Shown here piece after piece: positions 1 to 13,197 of a stretch of 64,000 bases of DNA. Numbering within the stretch: the stretch's first letter is position 1; each line of letters starts with the position of its first letter. The position numbers and the translations under genes were made by a program. This DNA comes from Dermanyssus gallinae. Lineage: Eukaryota; Arthropoda; Arachnida; Mesostigmata; Dermanyssidae. The notes beneath the pieces were generated by a model that ran no database searches, was not told the origin of the DNA, and worked only from the letters and a program-made list of their open reading frames with translations. Location: contig QVRM01006074.1 of NCBI GenBank assembly GCA_003439945.1, forward strand, positions 1,054,001-1,118,000, read 5' to 3'.

Positions 1-1983
1 GAGCGTGCCTTTTGCTAAATCGTCAGCGTCCGTGACGCCGTGTCCTTGAAGTGCTCTTCTGCGGCTTTACGCTTTGTGTTAAGGAATGCGTCCTCTCTCG
101 GGGCTCCCTAACGCGGGCCTCCGTGTCTGCTGTCTATGGCTGAATAATGTACACAGGTTGCTACCACGTCTCTCTAAGACCGCAGCGACGATTTGCGGTT
201 GCGAATAGTGGCGGCCGAGGCTAGAATTTAGGCGATAAATAATTCCTGTGCAACGTAGTGTCTTTCTCTCTGCAGACGACTACTTGATTTGACCACGATA
301 CTTATCAACGATATTTGCGTAAGCCTGTATGTTGCTGCGAAATTACGGGCTACGAAATAAGAATATTCATATTGTATAAAATTATCACAATAAATACGTA
401 TTTATTCAGCGCAATGTATTAAGTGGTAGATTCAGTTAAACACAATATAAGTAGATTTACAAGGAAACTGCCGCCTAGCTATCCATACAATGTACATGTA
501 AATTGGTGACGTGGTTAAAAATACTAGACCTGAGCAGAAAATGCATACATATATATGCTAGCACAATTTGTTAAAATTTAGCATTTTGGTGTGAACAATT
601 GTCTCCGCGCAAACTCGTAGTCAGGGGTTCTCTAATTTAAGATAAGCTTAGTTTAACAATGTGCCCCGAACAGATATTGCATTTCCTCGTTGATGTCAAA
701 TGACAGCTTCTAACGCAAGAATTCAGATAAGGTTAAACAATATGTGGCATTTCTTTACTTAGATCTCTACGAGTATGCATTGACCTAGATCAGGTTTCGA
801 GGAACAGTTAAGTTGTAATACAAAACGTTTTCTCTCTAAAATATTTTGGTTAAATCTCACTTAACAAAACCACTTACCAATTGAGTGACCTTTGTAATCC
901 CGGCGGCCCGCCAAATGAGAAGTATTTAATCGCCGTTTTATCTTCGAGATTTTGTAGAATCGCTCGCTAAACGTGCAGGATATCGACTAGAACTTCACAG
1001 AAACTGATAGTTTATTGAGAAGGTTACTTGGAGCGGCTTCCTTGAACTCCATCTGAGGGTTCAAAACAGCAGAAAAACAATAAGCTGTGCTTGACGAATA
1101 CGTCGGTGTGGGCGCGAGGAGGATGACATGTTAATATTATACTCAAAATGTCTACGCAGATGGATATATTTTCCAAACATTTTCGGTGGCCTGTTGAATA
1201 CATCTGAAGGCACAGTTGTCCATGAGCTAGACAGATACCTTAGCATAGAGTGCAAACGCAGTCCTAAAAACTTTGAACAGTGTATGTGGTATACCTGTAC
1301 ACGGCATTAGGTCATACATACGCATCAAGCCCGTTTTATGTATGTGCATTCGCTGATGATCACTGGAAAATTACAGAACAGCATATTAAACACACATTTG
1401 AATGCAATACTCAACTGGCCAGTATTGGCGCTACTGCTACTCCAGTTACTCAAATAACTCCGACAACTACTAGGAGTACAAAGGTGGCGGAAAGACAGAG
1501 GAGGTGATATGTATGATGAGGTCATGGCCAACACGAACTTGGCTTTCGTACGGTCTCTGTGCGTACAGCCGCTTCGAGAGAGAACCGGTTCTTCCGGTCA
1601 TCTTCGCCAGAGATGACCGACTGCCTCATTAGACACACGCGGTAGCAGCAACTCTCTGGGAGGCGTATGTGGCGAAGGTCTCGCTTTGATAATCAGATTT
1701 ACCATTTGATGGCGCCGACCGGCCTCACTATGGGCGATTTTCCTATGAATGTATCTGAATGCATACGACACGTAAGTAACTGCGTGTCTCTATGTATGTA
1801 CGTGTGTGTATGGTTTATGGGTGTGCGCACTGCTTAATGGCTTAGACTGAGACGGGCGAAGCAAGGCTGTTTGGCGACAGTGAATTGTTCAGTGTCTATG
1901 TGAAGGGTGACACAGACTCGGTGGACGGAATCCTATTAGTAACTCAGTAATCAGTTGCTTTAGATGTCTACGTTAAACTCATA

Positions 1984-1985
<2 letters not shown>

Positions 1986-2023
<38 letters not shown>
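1986..2023. repeat. (TA)n microsatellite
   Basis: An uninterrupted alternating TA run of about 38 bases. It is one of many TA runs in this window and has no coding content. Confidence 0.95.
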
Positions 2024-2024
<1 letters not shown>

Positions 2025-2279
2025 TTACACTAGTTTTACTTTAGTTAGCAGAAATAATAATGTATTATATTGGTGTTATTTTCGCTGATACTAGATTCAA
2101 CTTCAAACCGTAAGTAATATGACTTGCCTAGCGCACGCTGATATCCCCGACAATATCGTTATGTTGAGCAGTTGTCTGTGAATGAACCATGTTTAAATGT
2201 GAAAATAGGTTTTGTTGATGCCTTGATACGAACAAGTAACGTGTGAGTGCTACGTTTGTTACTTGGCTTAGCTGCCGGT

Positions 2280-4900
2280 CAATCGATCGAATTGCTCCTC
2301 TATGCCAGAAACGGAAAGCCACAAAGAGCAAACATGGCCGATTAAAGGCAGCCATTTGTCGGTGGCGGTGGTATTAAGCGCTGCCACCCTTTGCCGCTGC
2401 GACGATCTACACGCTAAACCGCCCCTCTTGCTGTCATCATCTTTTGTTCTTAATCCAAGTAAGATGTTTGTCGACGCCGACGACCACGATAGCTACAGCC
2501 ACATTGTGGTTATGGCAGCAATGATTCACCGAAACGCTTGCGAGCTCCAGCCGCCTTTTCTTTTGTCTGAGTTTTTGCTCAATCCGGGCGTAGCTCTTTT
2601 GGTCTGCAAATCGACTGGGAATTAAATGGCACACACATGCTCTTAATAAGCGCACAACTGTTAACAATCAGATGATCGTAAACGGATTACATGACCCATT
2701 TAACTGACGCAGAATCCTCAGCTGTTGACAAACATATGACCGACCAAAATTATAAAAGTTCTAAGGACTTCAATATAGCATAGCAACATCAAAACCCGAC
2801 ATAGCCAGACGCATCACTGTTGTCATCGTAACTAATGAAAACATGAAATTTACTTAAATATTTTCACTAACATTGTTCATAATAACACTGTGAAATCAAG
2901 CGTGTAGAAATATTCCTCACCGTTTACGGTGATCAAGGGCAGCAACAAAAACGTTGCTAGCAATGTTGAATGACTTCAATGAAATGAAGATCACCATTTA
3001 TTGCCAACGATGCTTTGCAGCGCTTAGCATTGGCAGTATTAACTGCTCAGAAGGAAGCCGAGCCGTCAGCCGTACAGAACCTGCAATAATAGCAGCGGCA
3101 ACGGCGACACGACTGTAAAAAAGATGGAAACGGAAAGTAGTGACCTCAACAACGTGACCTTGCGCTGCGGCGTGTCCGAGGTATCATTATGATTATACGA
3201 GAAGACATGCCGTTTCCCGGCAGCACCATTACGGCGACGCAATCGATAAGATGTCGCTACGCGATGGCGTAACTATGGCCTTTGGGCGTGACACACAGTT
3301 TGCCCAATTTTTCCTCACTTGCTTAATGATGACAATGTATGTCCTCGTCTAAGGGCGAGAGCGAGAGTAAGAGAGAGAGAGAGGTGAAGAATATCTTAAG
3401 GAAGAGCTGGCAACCAAACCACGGATAATCCATTATTGGATTGATCCTTCGCTGGCGGCTTCGTCACCGCCTCATCAAGCACGTATCTCTCAGATCCTAT
3501 CGCATGCTCTTGTTGTCCGGCCCTTCCCTTACACCTCGGCTTTCTCGGGGGGCCGCCCTTTGCTTCTCGTAGTCTTTCTTCTCATCCTACTCATGCTTCC
3601 GTTCCATTACTACCACCACCACCACCATCATCATGATCATCTTCATCATGACGGTCGGACAGCAACAACAACAACAGCAACGACAACAACAACAGCAACA
3701 ACAGCAACAACAGCAGCAACAACAACAGCAGCAGCTCGACTCCGTTAGCGGGCGTGGGAAGGCGATGGCCCCACGCCGCGGCGACGTCCACTATGACCAG
3801 CGCCACGGCTGGCCGACGAGTTCAAACTCGCTTAACGGGGCTCTAATTAAAACGCGACGTTTCTGCTGTTGCCGATGTCGCTACAAACGGCCGTAGCTAC
3901 CAGCTAGCTCTAGTGAGACAGCGGCAGAACGGGTCTAGCGGTCCCTTCCACCTATGGTAGAAGGGAGATAGACCCGAGGCTAGGTCGAGTCTGGTTGAGA
4001 CTACTGCGACAGGGGTGGTCGCGGGAGATTGGCGCCCCAGGCAGGCATCAGGGAATACCACCAGTGGCAGCACGAGGCTTCTGCAGGACATTCGATGTAG
4101 CCGCCTTTTGCCCTTTATTCGGTTCATTTTCTCTCCTCTCCCTCTCTTTCTGTCTATCTCTCTCTCTCTCGTTCTCGCGATGTCTTTCATTGCAAGTTGA
4201 TTGCATGTTCATTATTTAACGATTAGGTTAATCGCTCGATCGACCCGTGGATCGGCCGGTCGGTCGATCGGTCGGCCTACGTCGTCCTCATCGTCGTCGT
4301 CGTCGTTGTCGTTATTGTTTAGGGCGCGGAATGCAGCTCAGGTCGACTTCGGCTCATCGGGAAGGAGATCCAGGCGTTGTTTGAACGCAGCGCACCGGCC
4401 AACTATCTACCATTTATTTTTCCAGCCACCTATCCACCGGGCCTGCCTACCTGTTCGGTGGGCGCCGTTGGATGTCTCGTGCCGGGGCTGCCGTCGCTAG
4501 ATGCGAGCAAGCATGGAGCAACCATATCGTCGGGCGTCGCTTGGCTTTGGCAAGCCACCTCGATTCCGTTGTTGGGTGGATGGGTGAGTGGGTGGGTGGG
4601 TGTGTGTCGCCTTCGTTCTGCTGAGCGAACGTTCTGGACGTGCTTAGAGTTTCGGCGGCAAACAGACAAGCCAACGCTTGCTCCCTGTGTGACAAGGGAC
4701 AGTCACTGTTGGATATCCGCCGCCACGTGATCCGAGATCAGGTCGACGAGCGGTAAAGTTTGCTCACGTCGAACGTGCAGCAAACTGGAGCAGAAGGAAA
4801 GGCGATAGAGCGACCATGCCAGCCGGGATCTGTACTGCTCCCGGCAGCGCTCGCGGTTCGAATGGGCAATTCGGGCAGGAGTTCAGCTGAGGTTTAAATG
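2280..4900. other. GC-richer, low-complexity island
   Basis: This stretch stands out from its AT-rich surroundings. It holds a short GA tract (about 3366-3384), CAA/CAG repeats (about 3657-3735), a pyrimidine tract (about 4131-4170) and CGT/CGA-rich sequence (about 4250-4315). Several open frames overlap on both strands (for example 4201-4500 and 4377-4730, plus), but their translations are low-complexity and differ between frames, which argues against conserved coding. A host promoter or 5' untranslated exon is possible; nothing in the sequence proves it. Confidence 0.3.
3657..3735. repeat. CAA/CAG trinucleotide repeat
   Basis: An imperfect CAA/CAG array of about 79 bases. It produces a run of glutamine in one plus frame, threonine/alanine in another and leucine on the minus strand, so the apparent proteins over it are repeat artefacts unless expression evidence says otherwise. 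Confidence 0.9.
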
Positions 4901-7900
4901 CCGTTGAGCTGAAAATTTATTCAAGTCCAATCGAACCCCTACAGCCCCTCTTTGACGGTCGCCGACAGTTGGGTCTTTCTGTAGGCCAAGGCCCTCATTG
5001 TAGTAATTAATGGTTCCGTCGTACCTGATGTCCGGGGCAGCGCTAAGCATACTTGTGTTAGCAACGGAACATGAGCTGCCACGGTAGCGTGGTTCAGGAT
5101 TTTAGTTTTGCTCCATTGAGATCATATAGCTAGAGAAGCTTCGAATCTGGATTTCATGAAGTCTATTTGATGTATTTTCTCAAGCAATAGCATTAGCAAT
5201 AATCGTAGGTGCTATATATATATATATGGGAAGTCTGTGCTAATTAGTACTTTAGCATAGCTAACCGTAATTGGAATCGAATATACAAATGTATTAGCTA
5301 ATACAATTGTATATTCATTGTAGATTCAAAGTAAAAAACATAGATTATCCTATCAGCCGCACACAACGCAAAACAGTGAATTATATTGTGGTTGCACTTG
5401 AGCTGTACATTCATCTTAAATACAGTAATGTATCTAAGGGGAAAACGGGTTTTAGGAGATACCAGAATGTCGGAAACTCGAGACCGTTGTGCTTTAGTAT
5501 TCATATATTGCAGCTACGTCCTCTTGAGAAAACCGTTAGAGTCAGACCGCGAACTCGCTCAATGGAATAAATCCAAGCCGAAACTCGGTATTACGATTGA
5601 CGCTAAAGATAATTCGTACATTTAGAAAGAAGTAGATACTGTGCAAAACTAAAATCACAGATGAAGGATAGGCAATCCGGACAACCACCCTCGGGATATA
5701 TTGAATGATGATGAAGTTGATGTTGGTATGAAGCATTTGTTCTCCAATGCAGTGTTGCAGCTTTCCTTATATGTTTGTATTGTATCTTTGCAAGTACGGC
5801 TTAGAAATACTCTTTTATCAAAAAAAGATGGCTTGCTACAACTGTCCTAGTCGGGTTTTGACTGCGTGGCTGACTAGTCAGTTCACAATAGCTTAGACTG
5901 CCTATACTCATGTTGAGTGTTCTTAAGATAAAACGTGCCGATTTCAATTTTAATTTTGGTGGCAAGTTATTTCCGGGTTTACGCGCAGGCGCTCTCATAG
6001 ACCTATAAATTGTTTCATTGTTTAGCGACATGTTTACCCAGCTTAGACTGTGACATGGCTCTACTGAAGAAAATTCGCAGTGTATTAATTAGACTAGTGT
6101 GTCAGCGTTGTAAAGTAACCTATTATTGTGGAAGTCAATTTCAATATACGCTGATTTTTGTATAATTATAAAAATAATTTAAAAAACTAGTTATGGTTTT
6201 AGCATTCTAAATAATTGTTTGAAATGACAATACGCTATGGATCCTGCACCCACTAGTATTGTGAACAGTCTCGTCTTGTGGCGGGCTTCCCGTGAGAAAG
6301 ACCCTCTATTCTAAACAAGTGTAATTAAATCGAAGCTAAATGTCTTTGAAGTAGACGATCTTTAGTGCAAAGATGATGGTTGCAACTTCTAACGACCGTT
6401 TCTGGGATTCGAGAACAGTGTTGGAGGACTGGGATCCCTTACGGAATCATTTCACGAGGTGTCTCCTGAAATCTCTTATGACAATATATCACGCCCACGT
6501 TATATTCCAGTGACGTTAACTACATTCGTAACTCGTTGCTTTCGGCCCTTCTTATCGGAAGGAATTACGCGTGTTCTTGAATACTTTAGTTTCAAAAAAG
6601 TTAATTGAGATGTATCTTTGCAGAGTGTCGAGTGAAATCAGTTTTGGGAACATAGTATTAAGCGGTCGGCATATGATTGATTGATGGATTAATTGTTCGC
6701 TTGGCATGTATGCCTAAATACACATGTCACCCTTTTATATCAGGGGCGCTTAGAGTGGCAGCATATATGTTAACTACGCATTCATATAATCCATGTCTAC
6801 TTCAATACCTACTAAGTATTTGCTTTCAATTGGGACAACCTCTTCTTTGTAATATCGACCAGGTCCTTTCCAACGTTTGGTCCTAGAACTAGGGCCTCCG
6901 ACATATATAAGATTCTTCTGTGCCGTTTCTTTTCAAGCATAAAGGGTCTTCCAACCAACACAAATTAAATAAAAACAGCATTGCAGTGAAATTATAATGG
7001 CACTGTGGCCTGTCTGCTAAAGCTGTGTTCAGCAAAATACAGAAAGTGCAAACGAGCAACCGTATTCACTGGCTTTAAATCGAATCAAGAACAGCCAGTT
7101 CACACACTTCAGCTCGAGAATCTCCTTGTATGGAGTTAAAGATATCTGCGCACGCCGTCTGTTCATTAAGCCTTCTTTTACTCTCTCTGCTTATCAAGGC
7201 TGTGCTTTTCCTCAGGTAGCGTATTTGTGGTCTCAAAAAAAATGATTACGACGACGAGTTATTAAACTACAAGCACAACTTTCTATTGTGCTCTTCTTTG
7301 CAATACATTTTTTTGACGAAGAGTTTAGTCAAAACTCTTTTTCATATCGAAAATATCTTACACAAGCTGGTTTTCCATTGTGAAAGCAAGATGCATTCTT
7401 AATGCCTCACTGGAGAGAAAAAGAGATCGTGTTTTTATCAATGAATTTCTATTTTCAGTAAATGGGCGTACCAGTCCCGGACAGCGGACTTCTGTAGCTT
7501 CACGCGTAACTAGGATGGTGATACATCTTGGAACCGTCGTAGTGGCATTTGCGTTAAGCGTCTATTTAGGTTCCCGGGCAGTCACATCTGAGTCTAAGAA
7601 TACCAAGATAGATTTTTTAATAAAGCAAATCAAAATGCTAGCTGTATACATGCGACTTCTTTCAGCGTGCCCAAGAAAAAGACTTAGTTATTTCGCAACG
7701 GCAAACCGACTTGGTATCAATCAATGTAGCAAGGTATCAAAATGATCCCTATAAAGTGCGTATTTATCTACGTACATGCGTTTTATAAGCGTCAGAGGAA
7801 CATTTTAAGATATTAAACGTGAAAACTTAAGCAAAAGACATTACAGAAATTCGCAATTTATTCATCAAAGCTACCCTTTCGCCTTCCCTGGCCAGCGTTC

Positions 7901-9164
7901 TGGTGTCCCGTATCTTCCCGTTTTGGATTGAAGTGGTGAATGCAAGTTTCGGCGGCAGTTACGAGTGAGCCCAAAAATCCTGCTCATTTTAAAACAAAAG
8001 TTGCAAATTGGTTCATCTTTGGTGCCCACACTACCTATTTTGATGGGAAAGTGACTAATTAACCATTGTTTTTAACTATTGTTTTTAAATCATATGACAT
8101 GTAATATACCTTTTTGGTCAATAAATGAGAAGATGATGATGATATTTTGATGAAGCAATCTATTTGGCAATAGTACTGTATGCCAATGCATCAGTTCCGT
8201 AAACTGGATTTTATTTGGCGTAAAATGCCGATGCAGTTAAGCCTTCAAACAACACGTTTAATCAAAGCGCGTGTGCCATGCTTGATGAAGCACGGTACTC
8301 GTTTTGCTTCATTGTGGCTGTAGGGTCTAACATGTTACACTGGCCCGACTTGCTACAAACGCAATTCGAAGCCAATCCACATAATACTTATTTTTGTCAC
8401 TTCCAAAGAACGCATCTTTCTGACGCTGTGGTCGGTATGAGCTTTTTAACTTGTAGACAGGTGATGCTATGAACACGTTGACCCCCCTACTAGATGTAGC
8501 AATTATACCTAGGACTTGGCCCACTGATTTATTTAGCGGGACTTTGTGGTATTTAGTTTATAGATAAGATCACGATTCAGTGGGTGGAAGTCCTAATCGT
8601 TTAGAGTAAGCTGGCATGCTTTAAGATCGATGTACCGCGTTGCAACTCCGAGTTCGTGGCGTGTGATGCAATCTTTAGTGACCGCACACTCTGGCTTATA
8701 ACAGCTTACTGTCTGCCTACAGGCACACATAACAACCTGAGAGCTAAAATTGAAATTTTAGCACAATAGATATAATTCCTGATGGAATGTGGCTATGCAA
8801 TTTTATTGACCGGGGACTTCAGTCAACCAGACTTTAATTGGGAAACTCTCAGCTTGATTCTATCCTCAGACGATCATTCCAGATAAGTTTTACTTCTTCG
8901 TCGAGTAGGGGCTGCAACAATGTGCTACAGAAGCAACCCGCGTGCGTAGTCAGCGCAGTTCGCTTCTATAAATTGTCCTTTGCAACAATGATTTTGTGGG
9001 CAAACTTGCTGCGTGGCCAAACCTGTCCTCCAGTCATCAGATAGTGTTTTTCATAACGAACATTAAACGCACCAAACAAGTCACGAGCCAAATTGTATTA
9101 TAACAGAAGGAATTATGACGACATGACGCTGAACCTTGATCTCACAAGCGAAACCAGGTTTTTT

Positions 9165-9371
9165 CAAGGTTGCTTAACTTAAAATTTTTCGGGCTGACTC
9201 TTAGCCAACATTAAACGTCCACTGGACTACCTTTGCATTGCTTCGTTAGACGGACCACATAAATATAAACGTGCAACGGTGGGGCTCGAACTCGTGCCGC
9301 ACCTATATGTCTTCTTCGGTCGTGAAGCGCATGCGAATGCACCACGCCACCGGGCTCGACAAGATTGCTTA
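9165..9371. repeat. Target-site duplication pair around SINE copy 1
   Basis: The two repeats are 9165-9176 and 9360-9371, 12 bases each with one mismatch. They sit exactly at the two ends of the SINE, which supports insertion by target-primed reverse transcription. Confidence 0.75.
9177..9359 (-). mobile_element. tRNA-derived SINE, copy 1
   Basis: On the minus strand this copy starts GTCGAGCCCGGTGGCGTGGT, with an A-box-like segment, and carries a B-box GAGTTCGAGCCCC (complement of about 9281-9293). These are the internal RNA polymerase III promoter elements of a tRNA-related head. About 100 bases of unrelated body follow, ending in a T-rich tail containing GAGTCAGCC. It matches the copy at 41342-41526 along its full length. 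Near-identical 12-base flanks, CAAGGTTGCTTA at 9165-9176 and CAAGATTGCTTA at 9360-9371, differ at one base and look like a target-site duplication. It has no protein-coding capacity and would depend on a LINE for mobility. Confidence 0.85.
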
Positions 9372-10239
9372 TCCGGTACCCCTATGCATACTAAACATAT
9401 CTACTTGTGTTCTTTCTTATACAGCAAATCTGCTATTACGAGAAAACAGAATTAGTAAAAAAAATTCAAGCCGATCCTTTAGATCATGAACTACATCTGT
9501 GAGACTCTAGTGCTACACATGCTCTAGATGGTTGGTTTAGCGGTGGTGAATGATGTCGAAATCATATTGGAAAACCTGTTGAAGCATTTAAGGCGCTTGC
9601 AGCCAAATATGACAAATGATACTCCATCAGTCGAGTTCAAACAGCTCAGGATCTCGATATGTCATCCATTAGCCTTGATAATCGCTTTGGTTGGCTGAAC
9701 TTATCGCCTGAAGGTTTGCTGGCACCGGCGATTTTTCGGAATTGTTAGCCTAGTACACAAGTAGGGAAATAAATCAGATTCCCAAAAATAACGACCTATC
9801 TCACCGCTCACCGCTATAGTTGCAATTAATACTCTTAATTTAAACAAATGTTACTTACTCTCTTAACATCAGACTTGCATGGAATTAACGGGTTATTCTC
9901 CATGGGAAAATATGGTTTATCAAGTTACGCATTCTATTTGTCCCTACAAATCTAATAAAAACAAATTCTCACCACACGTCAACGCATAGATAACATTAAA
10001 CATCTTTACCATCAATTCAGTAACTACCGAGGATCCTAATCTATTTTTTTTCTGAGATTCTACGCTTCTATTAAACTCTACGTCAGTATTACTGCATGTC
10101 TTGTCTAGGAGTCGCTGGTCTTTGTTAAGACATGGGCACCAGACTGCGGCTACATGTGTTCTTACAGGTAGTGCGTACACCCCAACAAGTATATATATAT
10201 ATGATGCTGACGTTAATTCACCACTATTGGTAGATTTTC

Positions 10240-11790
10240 ACAATATGTATGGGTTATTCCGCTCAAGTACGTCAATTACAGCAGCTGTTAATGAGCTGGT
10301 GTTTAGTTCCATACATTCCATTACGTGATATCGGTCGATGTCAATTTCACCATATTTTTTACAAACACATTCGTTGATTTGGAAACATTTTTTCTTTAGA
10401 CTAAAGTGTTGGTGGTATCCATGCCAGGTTATTTTGCAGACCACTGCTCTGTTTTGTTGCAGATCTTCTTCTTATCTGTTGCTTAGAATAGCAGGTCCGT
10501 CTGTAAAGTTTTGGGTTACAAAGGTCCAGTTTTACCGTTCTCTGTGTTGCTTGTATGCCTCAAGCGCTTTGTGATCAAACTGGTACATACGGTGCTCTAG
10601 GTCTTCTATTAATGTGGGCTCATTGCACATTTGCATCATCAGCGTAGATGAGGCAGTTTATGATAAACCAAGTGCTCTGTTAAGAAACATAATTTGAATC
10701 TTGTCGACATCCTTGAGGTTGTCTGATAGTAACTTGGAGGATATAGGTCTGAGGCTATATGTTACTGAGGAAAGGATTCTGAGCCTAAATATAGTGAGTG
10801 CAGTCCTAAGGTCAACTTGCCGGAAATCCTTCAACATCATTGTTAAGAAGACTGCCTTCACTCTAATTTCTTCAATATGGCTAGTGAAACACAGTTTGGG
10901 TGTCAGTGTTACTCCCAAGTATCTGAAGCTGTTGACCAACTCTAGTGCATGCCCACTTATCTTTATGTTACAGTCATTTTGAGCATATGCTCTTCCTCTG
11001 CTAAAACGCATTACTTTTGTCTTTGACACGTTGATGTTCTCATAATAACTAAGTTATCTGCATAAAACACGTGGTCAGCTCTTACTTCTAGAAGGCAGTT
11101 TCCAAGGCCAGCTGCATACAGTATTAATGAAAATTGGCTACCTGTATCACCCTGTGGTACGCCAATTGTTTGAGAGACCTCAATTGGCAATTGCGTGAGC
11201 TCCGTTTAAATTTGTAATACGTTGGCCAGCTAAAATATTTCGGATAAGGTTATACATTCGACCCTTAATATTAAAACATTTACGAAAAGTGAGTAAGGGC
11301 CGATCTCTCGGGACTGCATTAAAAGCTGTTTTAAAATCAATGAAAACTGCGTAAGTCACATCTTGTTTTCGAGTTCTAGGTGTTTTATTACATCCGTAAG
11401 TGCTCTTTCAGCCGAACGCCCTGGAAGAATTCCATTTTTCTCTGCCGATCTTTTAAACATTCTGGAAAGAGCCTTTTGGCATGGAGCGATGTAGAAACCT
11501 ACACTGGTTAATGCTATACCGCGATAGTTTTCTGGCTTTGTATTATCTCTCTTTTCCTTCAAAATTGGTTGCAGAAAACTTTTCCTCTACTGGTTGGGGA
11601 TTGCGCCGTGTTCTAAGACAGGTGCTGTGCATCATTGTGAGGGCAGGGAGGTCACTAAAATCGCAGCTTTGAGGTGTTCGACAATCTGGTCAGGTCGGGC
11701 AGACTTTCCATCTTTTCTTGTCATGATACCCTGAAAGACTTCTTCCTCTGTGAAGTCACTCCACAGTCCGTCGCTCTCATGTTCTTCTTT
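10240..11790 (-). mobile_element. Degenerate LINE with reverse transcriptase and C-terminal zinc motif
   Basis: On the minus strand, successive frames give the RT domain of a non-LTR retrotransposon. In order: a thumb-side phrase with EEEVFQGIMTRKDGKS (about 11710-11760); ENYRGIALTS (about 11520); motif A-like DFKTAFNAVPRDR (about 11297-11345); motif B GVPQGDTGSQFS (about 11120-11160); motif C FYADNLV, where FYADD is expected (about 11045-11070); then RYLGVTLTP (about 10905-10935) in a 123-codon frame at 10658-11029. Further down, 10238-10444 encodes CVCKKYGEIDIDRYHVMEC, a C-C-H-C arrangement typical of LINE C-termini. Frameshifts break it in at least three places and the second catalytic Asp is Asn, so it is inactive. 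A CR1/Jockey-type affiliation is likely; the clade is inference. Confidence 0.75.
10658..11029 (-). pseudogene. LINE RT fragment (palm end and thumb)
   Basis: A 123-codon frame covering the region after the RT catalytic motif. It opens with SKTKVMRFSRG, the usual K-T-x-x-M motif after YADD, then ISGHALELVNSFRYLGVTLT, the conserved strand-turn of non-LTR enzymes. It is one surviving segment of the element at 10240-11790; the N-terminal parts lie in other frames upstream on the same strand. No start codon of its own is implied. Confidence 0.75.
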
Positions 11791-13152
11791 TTCGGCAAAA
11801 CACAGTCGCGAGTGAAAGTATTCTTCCCGTAAAGTATTCTAGTTGCGTGATTGCTGGATTGCCATTACCAGCTCTATTTGTTTAGGGTGTCTGTTCTGCT
11901 GATTACTGTTTCCTACGTCTAGAAGATAATTGAGGGTTTTGTTTTGCTAGTTTCTTTAACTCTTAGAGCCTAGAGAATCTCTCTAGACGGCTGTCGTGGC
12001 CGCGCGACTTGTCCATGCGATGTACAGCGCTATAAATTTTTGGGTCCTGTTGAGGAGGCGGCGCGTGTTGTAACCCTGGTAGCGTGTGCTCCCTTGAGGG
12101 TGCGGTATATAGCTGTCGATTACTAATATTATATATATTTTTTTGTTTTTTTTTTGCAATATCAGAACTTACGAAGTAACGATTTTATTATGATTTAAGC
12201 ACTCACCCATATTAGTCTAGATTAAAACGTAAACTTTGGGACATAATACTAACATATTTCTCATTTTTCTCTCGAAAATTCACCCTGAATTGGCTATATT
12301 CTCCAAAGTATTAGGGATCGTTCGATAAAATACGAATATAATTAACATTTAATATTAGACCGTTTAATTGATTAAGTTAATATTTACTATGTGACAGTAG
12401 TAGCTATTGTTCAAGAATTCAATTCTCGCGAACAAACACACCATTTTCTTAAGTTGGTTCGAATCATACACTCCGCACTCTGTATCCCAAATGACGTGCA
12501 AGTTTTTACGTTCAGAACTGTAAAAATTTGCCAAGACGTTTCCGCTCCCTCCTTCCACTAGGAAAAATTATTCTCTTGCTGAGTTCTATCTTCTACATAA
12601 TTTTTGATCGTAATAGAAACATTGTACGATCTTTCACGAAAAAGCGATAACGTAAGACATAACAACATATCGACTTTTTATGACTTTCCTCAACCTGGGT
12701 ATTCGCTACGCAAGCTAGTGAAGTGTCCTCCGAATCATCAGACGATCATATCGGCACGATGCTCAAACTATTAATTCTCGTTTTTGCTCATAGATACAGA
12801 CGCACAAGGGATTGCACACAATGTAAGCAACCTTTGCTGCCAGACCGTGCTTCGGCATAAATGTGCTTGTAATTAGTACCCGGCAAAAGAACCATGCGTT
12901 AGCTTTCTTGTTTTGCCGGCCTCACAGGGTAATCTTTTATTCATGCGTTGGGCTGACATTACCGCCAGGGCTGCCCTCGCGGAGTAAGTACGACGGGGCA
13001 CGAAACATCTCCCCATTAGATCATCACTAGCAGGCCGCTATGCGCTAACATTCGAGATGTTACGAAGATGTTATAGGGCAACGCCGTTTTCGCTATTCAT
13101 CGAACAGGTAGACGAGTTCGAGGTCCATTTAGCACGGTAATCACACGTATTC

Positions 13153-13153
<1 letters not shown>

Positions 13154-13195
<42 letters not shown>
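13154..13195. repeat. (TA)n microsatellite
   Basis: An uninterrupted TA run of about 42 bases with no nearby gene that I can recognise. Confidence 0.95.

Positions 13196-13197
<2 letters not shown>

Larger units (their letters stand above)
1..8589. other. Unannotated AT-rich stretch with a GC-richer island
   Basis: I see no gene here that I can name. Open frames are short and do not resemble known families; the longest outside the island is 121 codons at 7380-7745 on the plus strand, with no recognisable domain. A (TA)n run lies at 1986-2023. The part from about 2280 to 4900 is richer in G+C and in simple repeats and is listed separately. A phrase reading FADD lies at about 1345-1360 on the plus strand, but without other RT motifs I did not call a LINE. 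Confidence 0.5.
8590..9960 (+). mobile_element. Degenerate LINE: AP-endonuclease region, split by a SINE
   Basis: Reading across plus frames gives typical phrases of the apurinic-type endonuclease of Jockey/CR1-like non-LTR retrotransposons. At about 8800-8845 the translation reads LLTGDFSQPDFNWETL, matching the GDFN catalytic motif. Near 8965-9045 it reads CNNDFVGKLA and then SSSHQIVFF, matching the C-terminal SDH motif with a base lost. Stops and frame changes occur throughout, so it is dead. A minus-strand SINE occupies 9177-9359. Downstream, a phrase reading IPKNNDLSHRSPL at about 9777-9815 resembles the start of the RT domain, suggesting the LINE resumes after the SINE; this part is weaker. 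Exact ends are not visible. Confidence 0.6.

Noticed and set aside
1280..1507. FADD phrase in a plus frame, possibly a LINE RT motif C
   Set aside because: No motif A or B was readable nearby and the opposite strand gives equally long frames, so a single four-residue match is not enough.
3560..3896. Poly-Gln, poly-Thr or poly-Leu open frames
   Set aside because: All arise from one CAA/CAG repeat read in different frames.
4840..4880. GGTTCGAAT word resembling a tRNA B-box
   Set aside because: There is no A-box at the right distance and no cloverleaf could be drawn.
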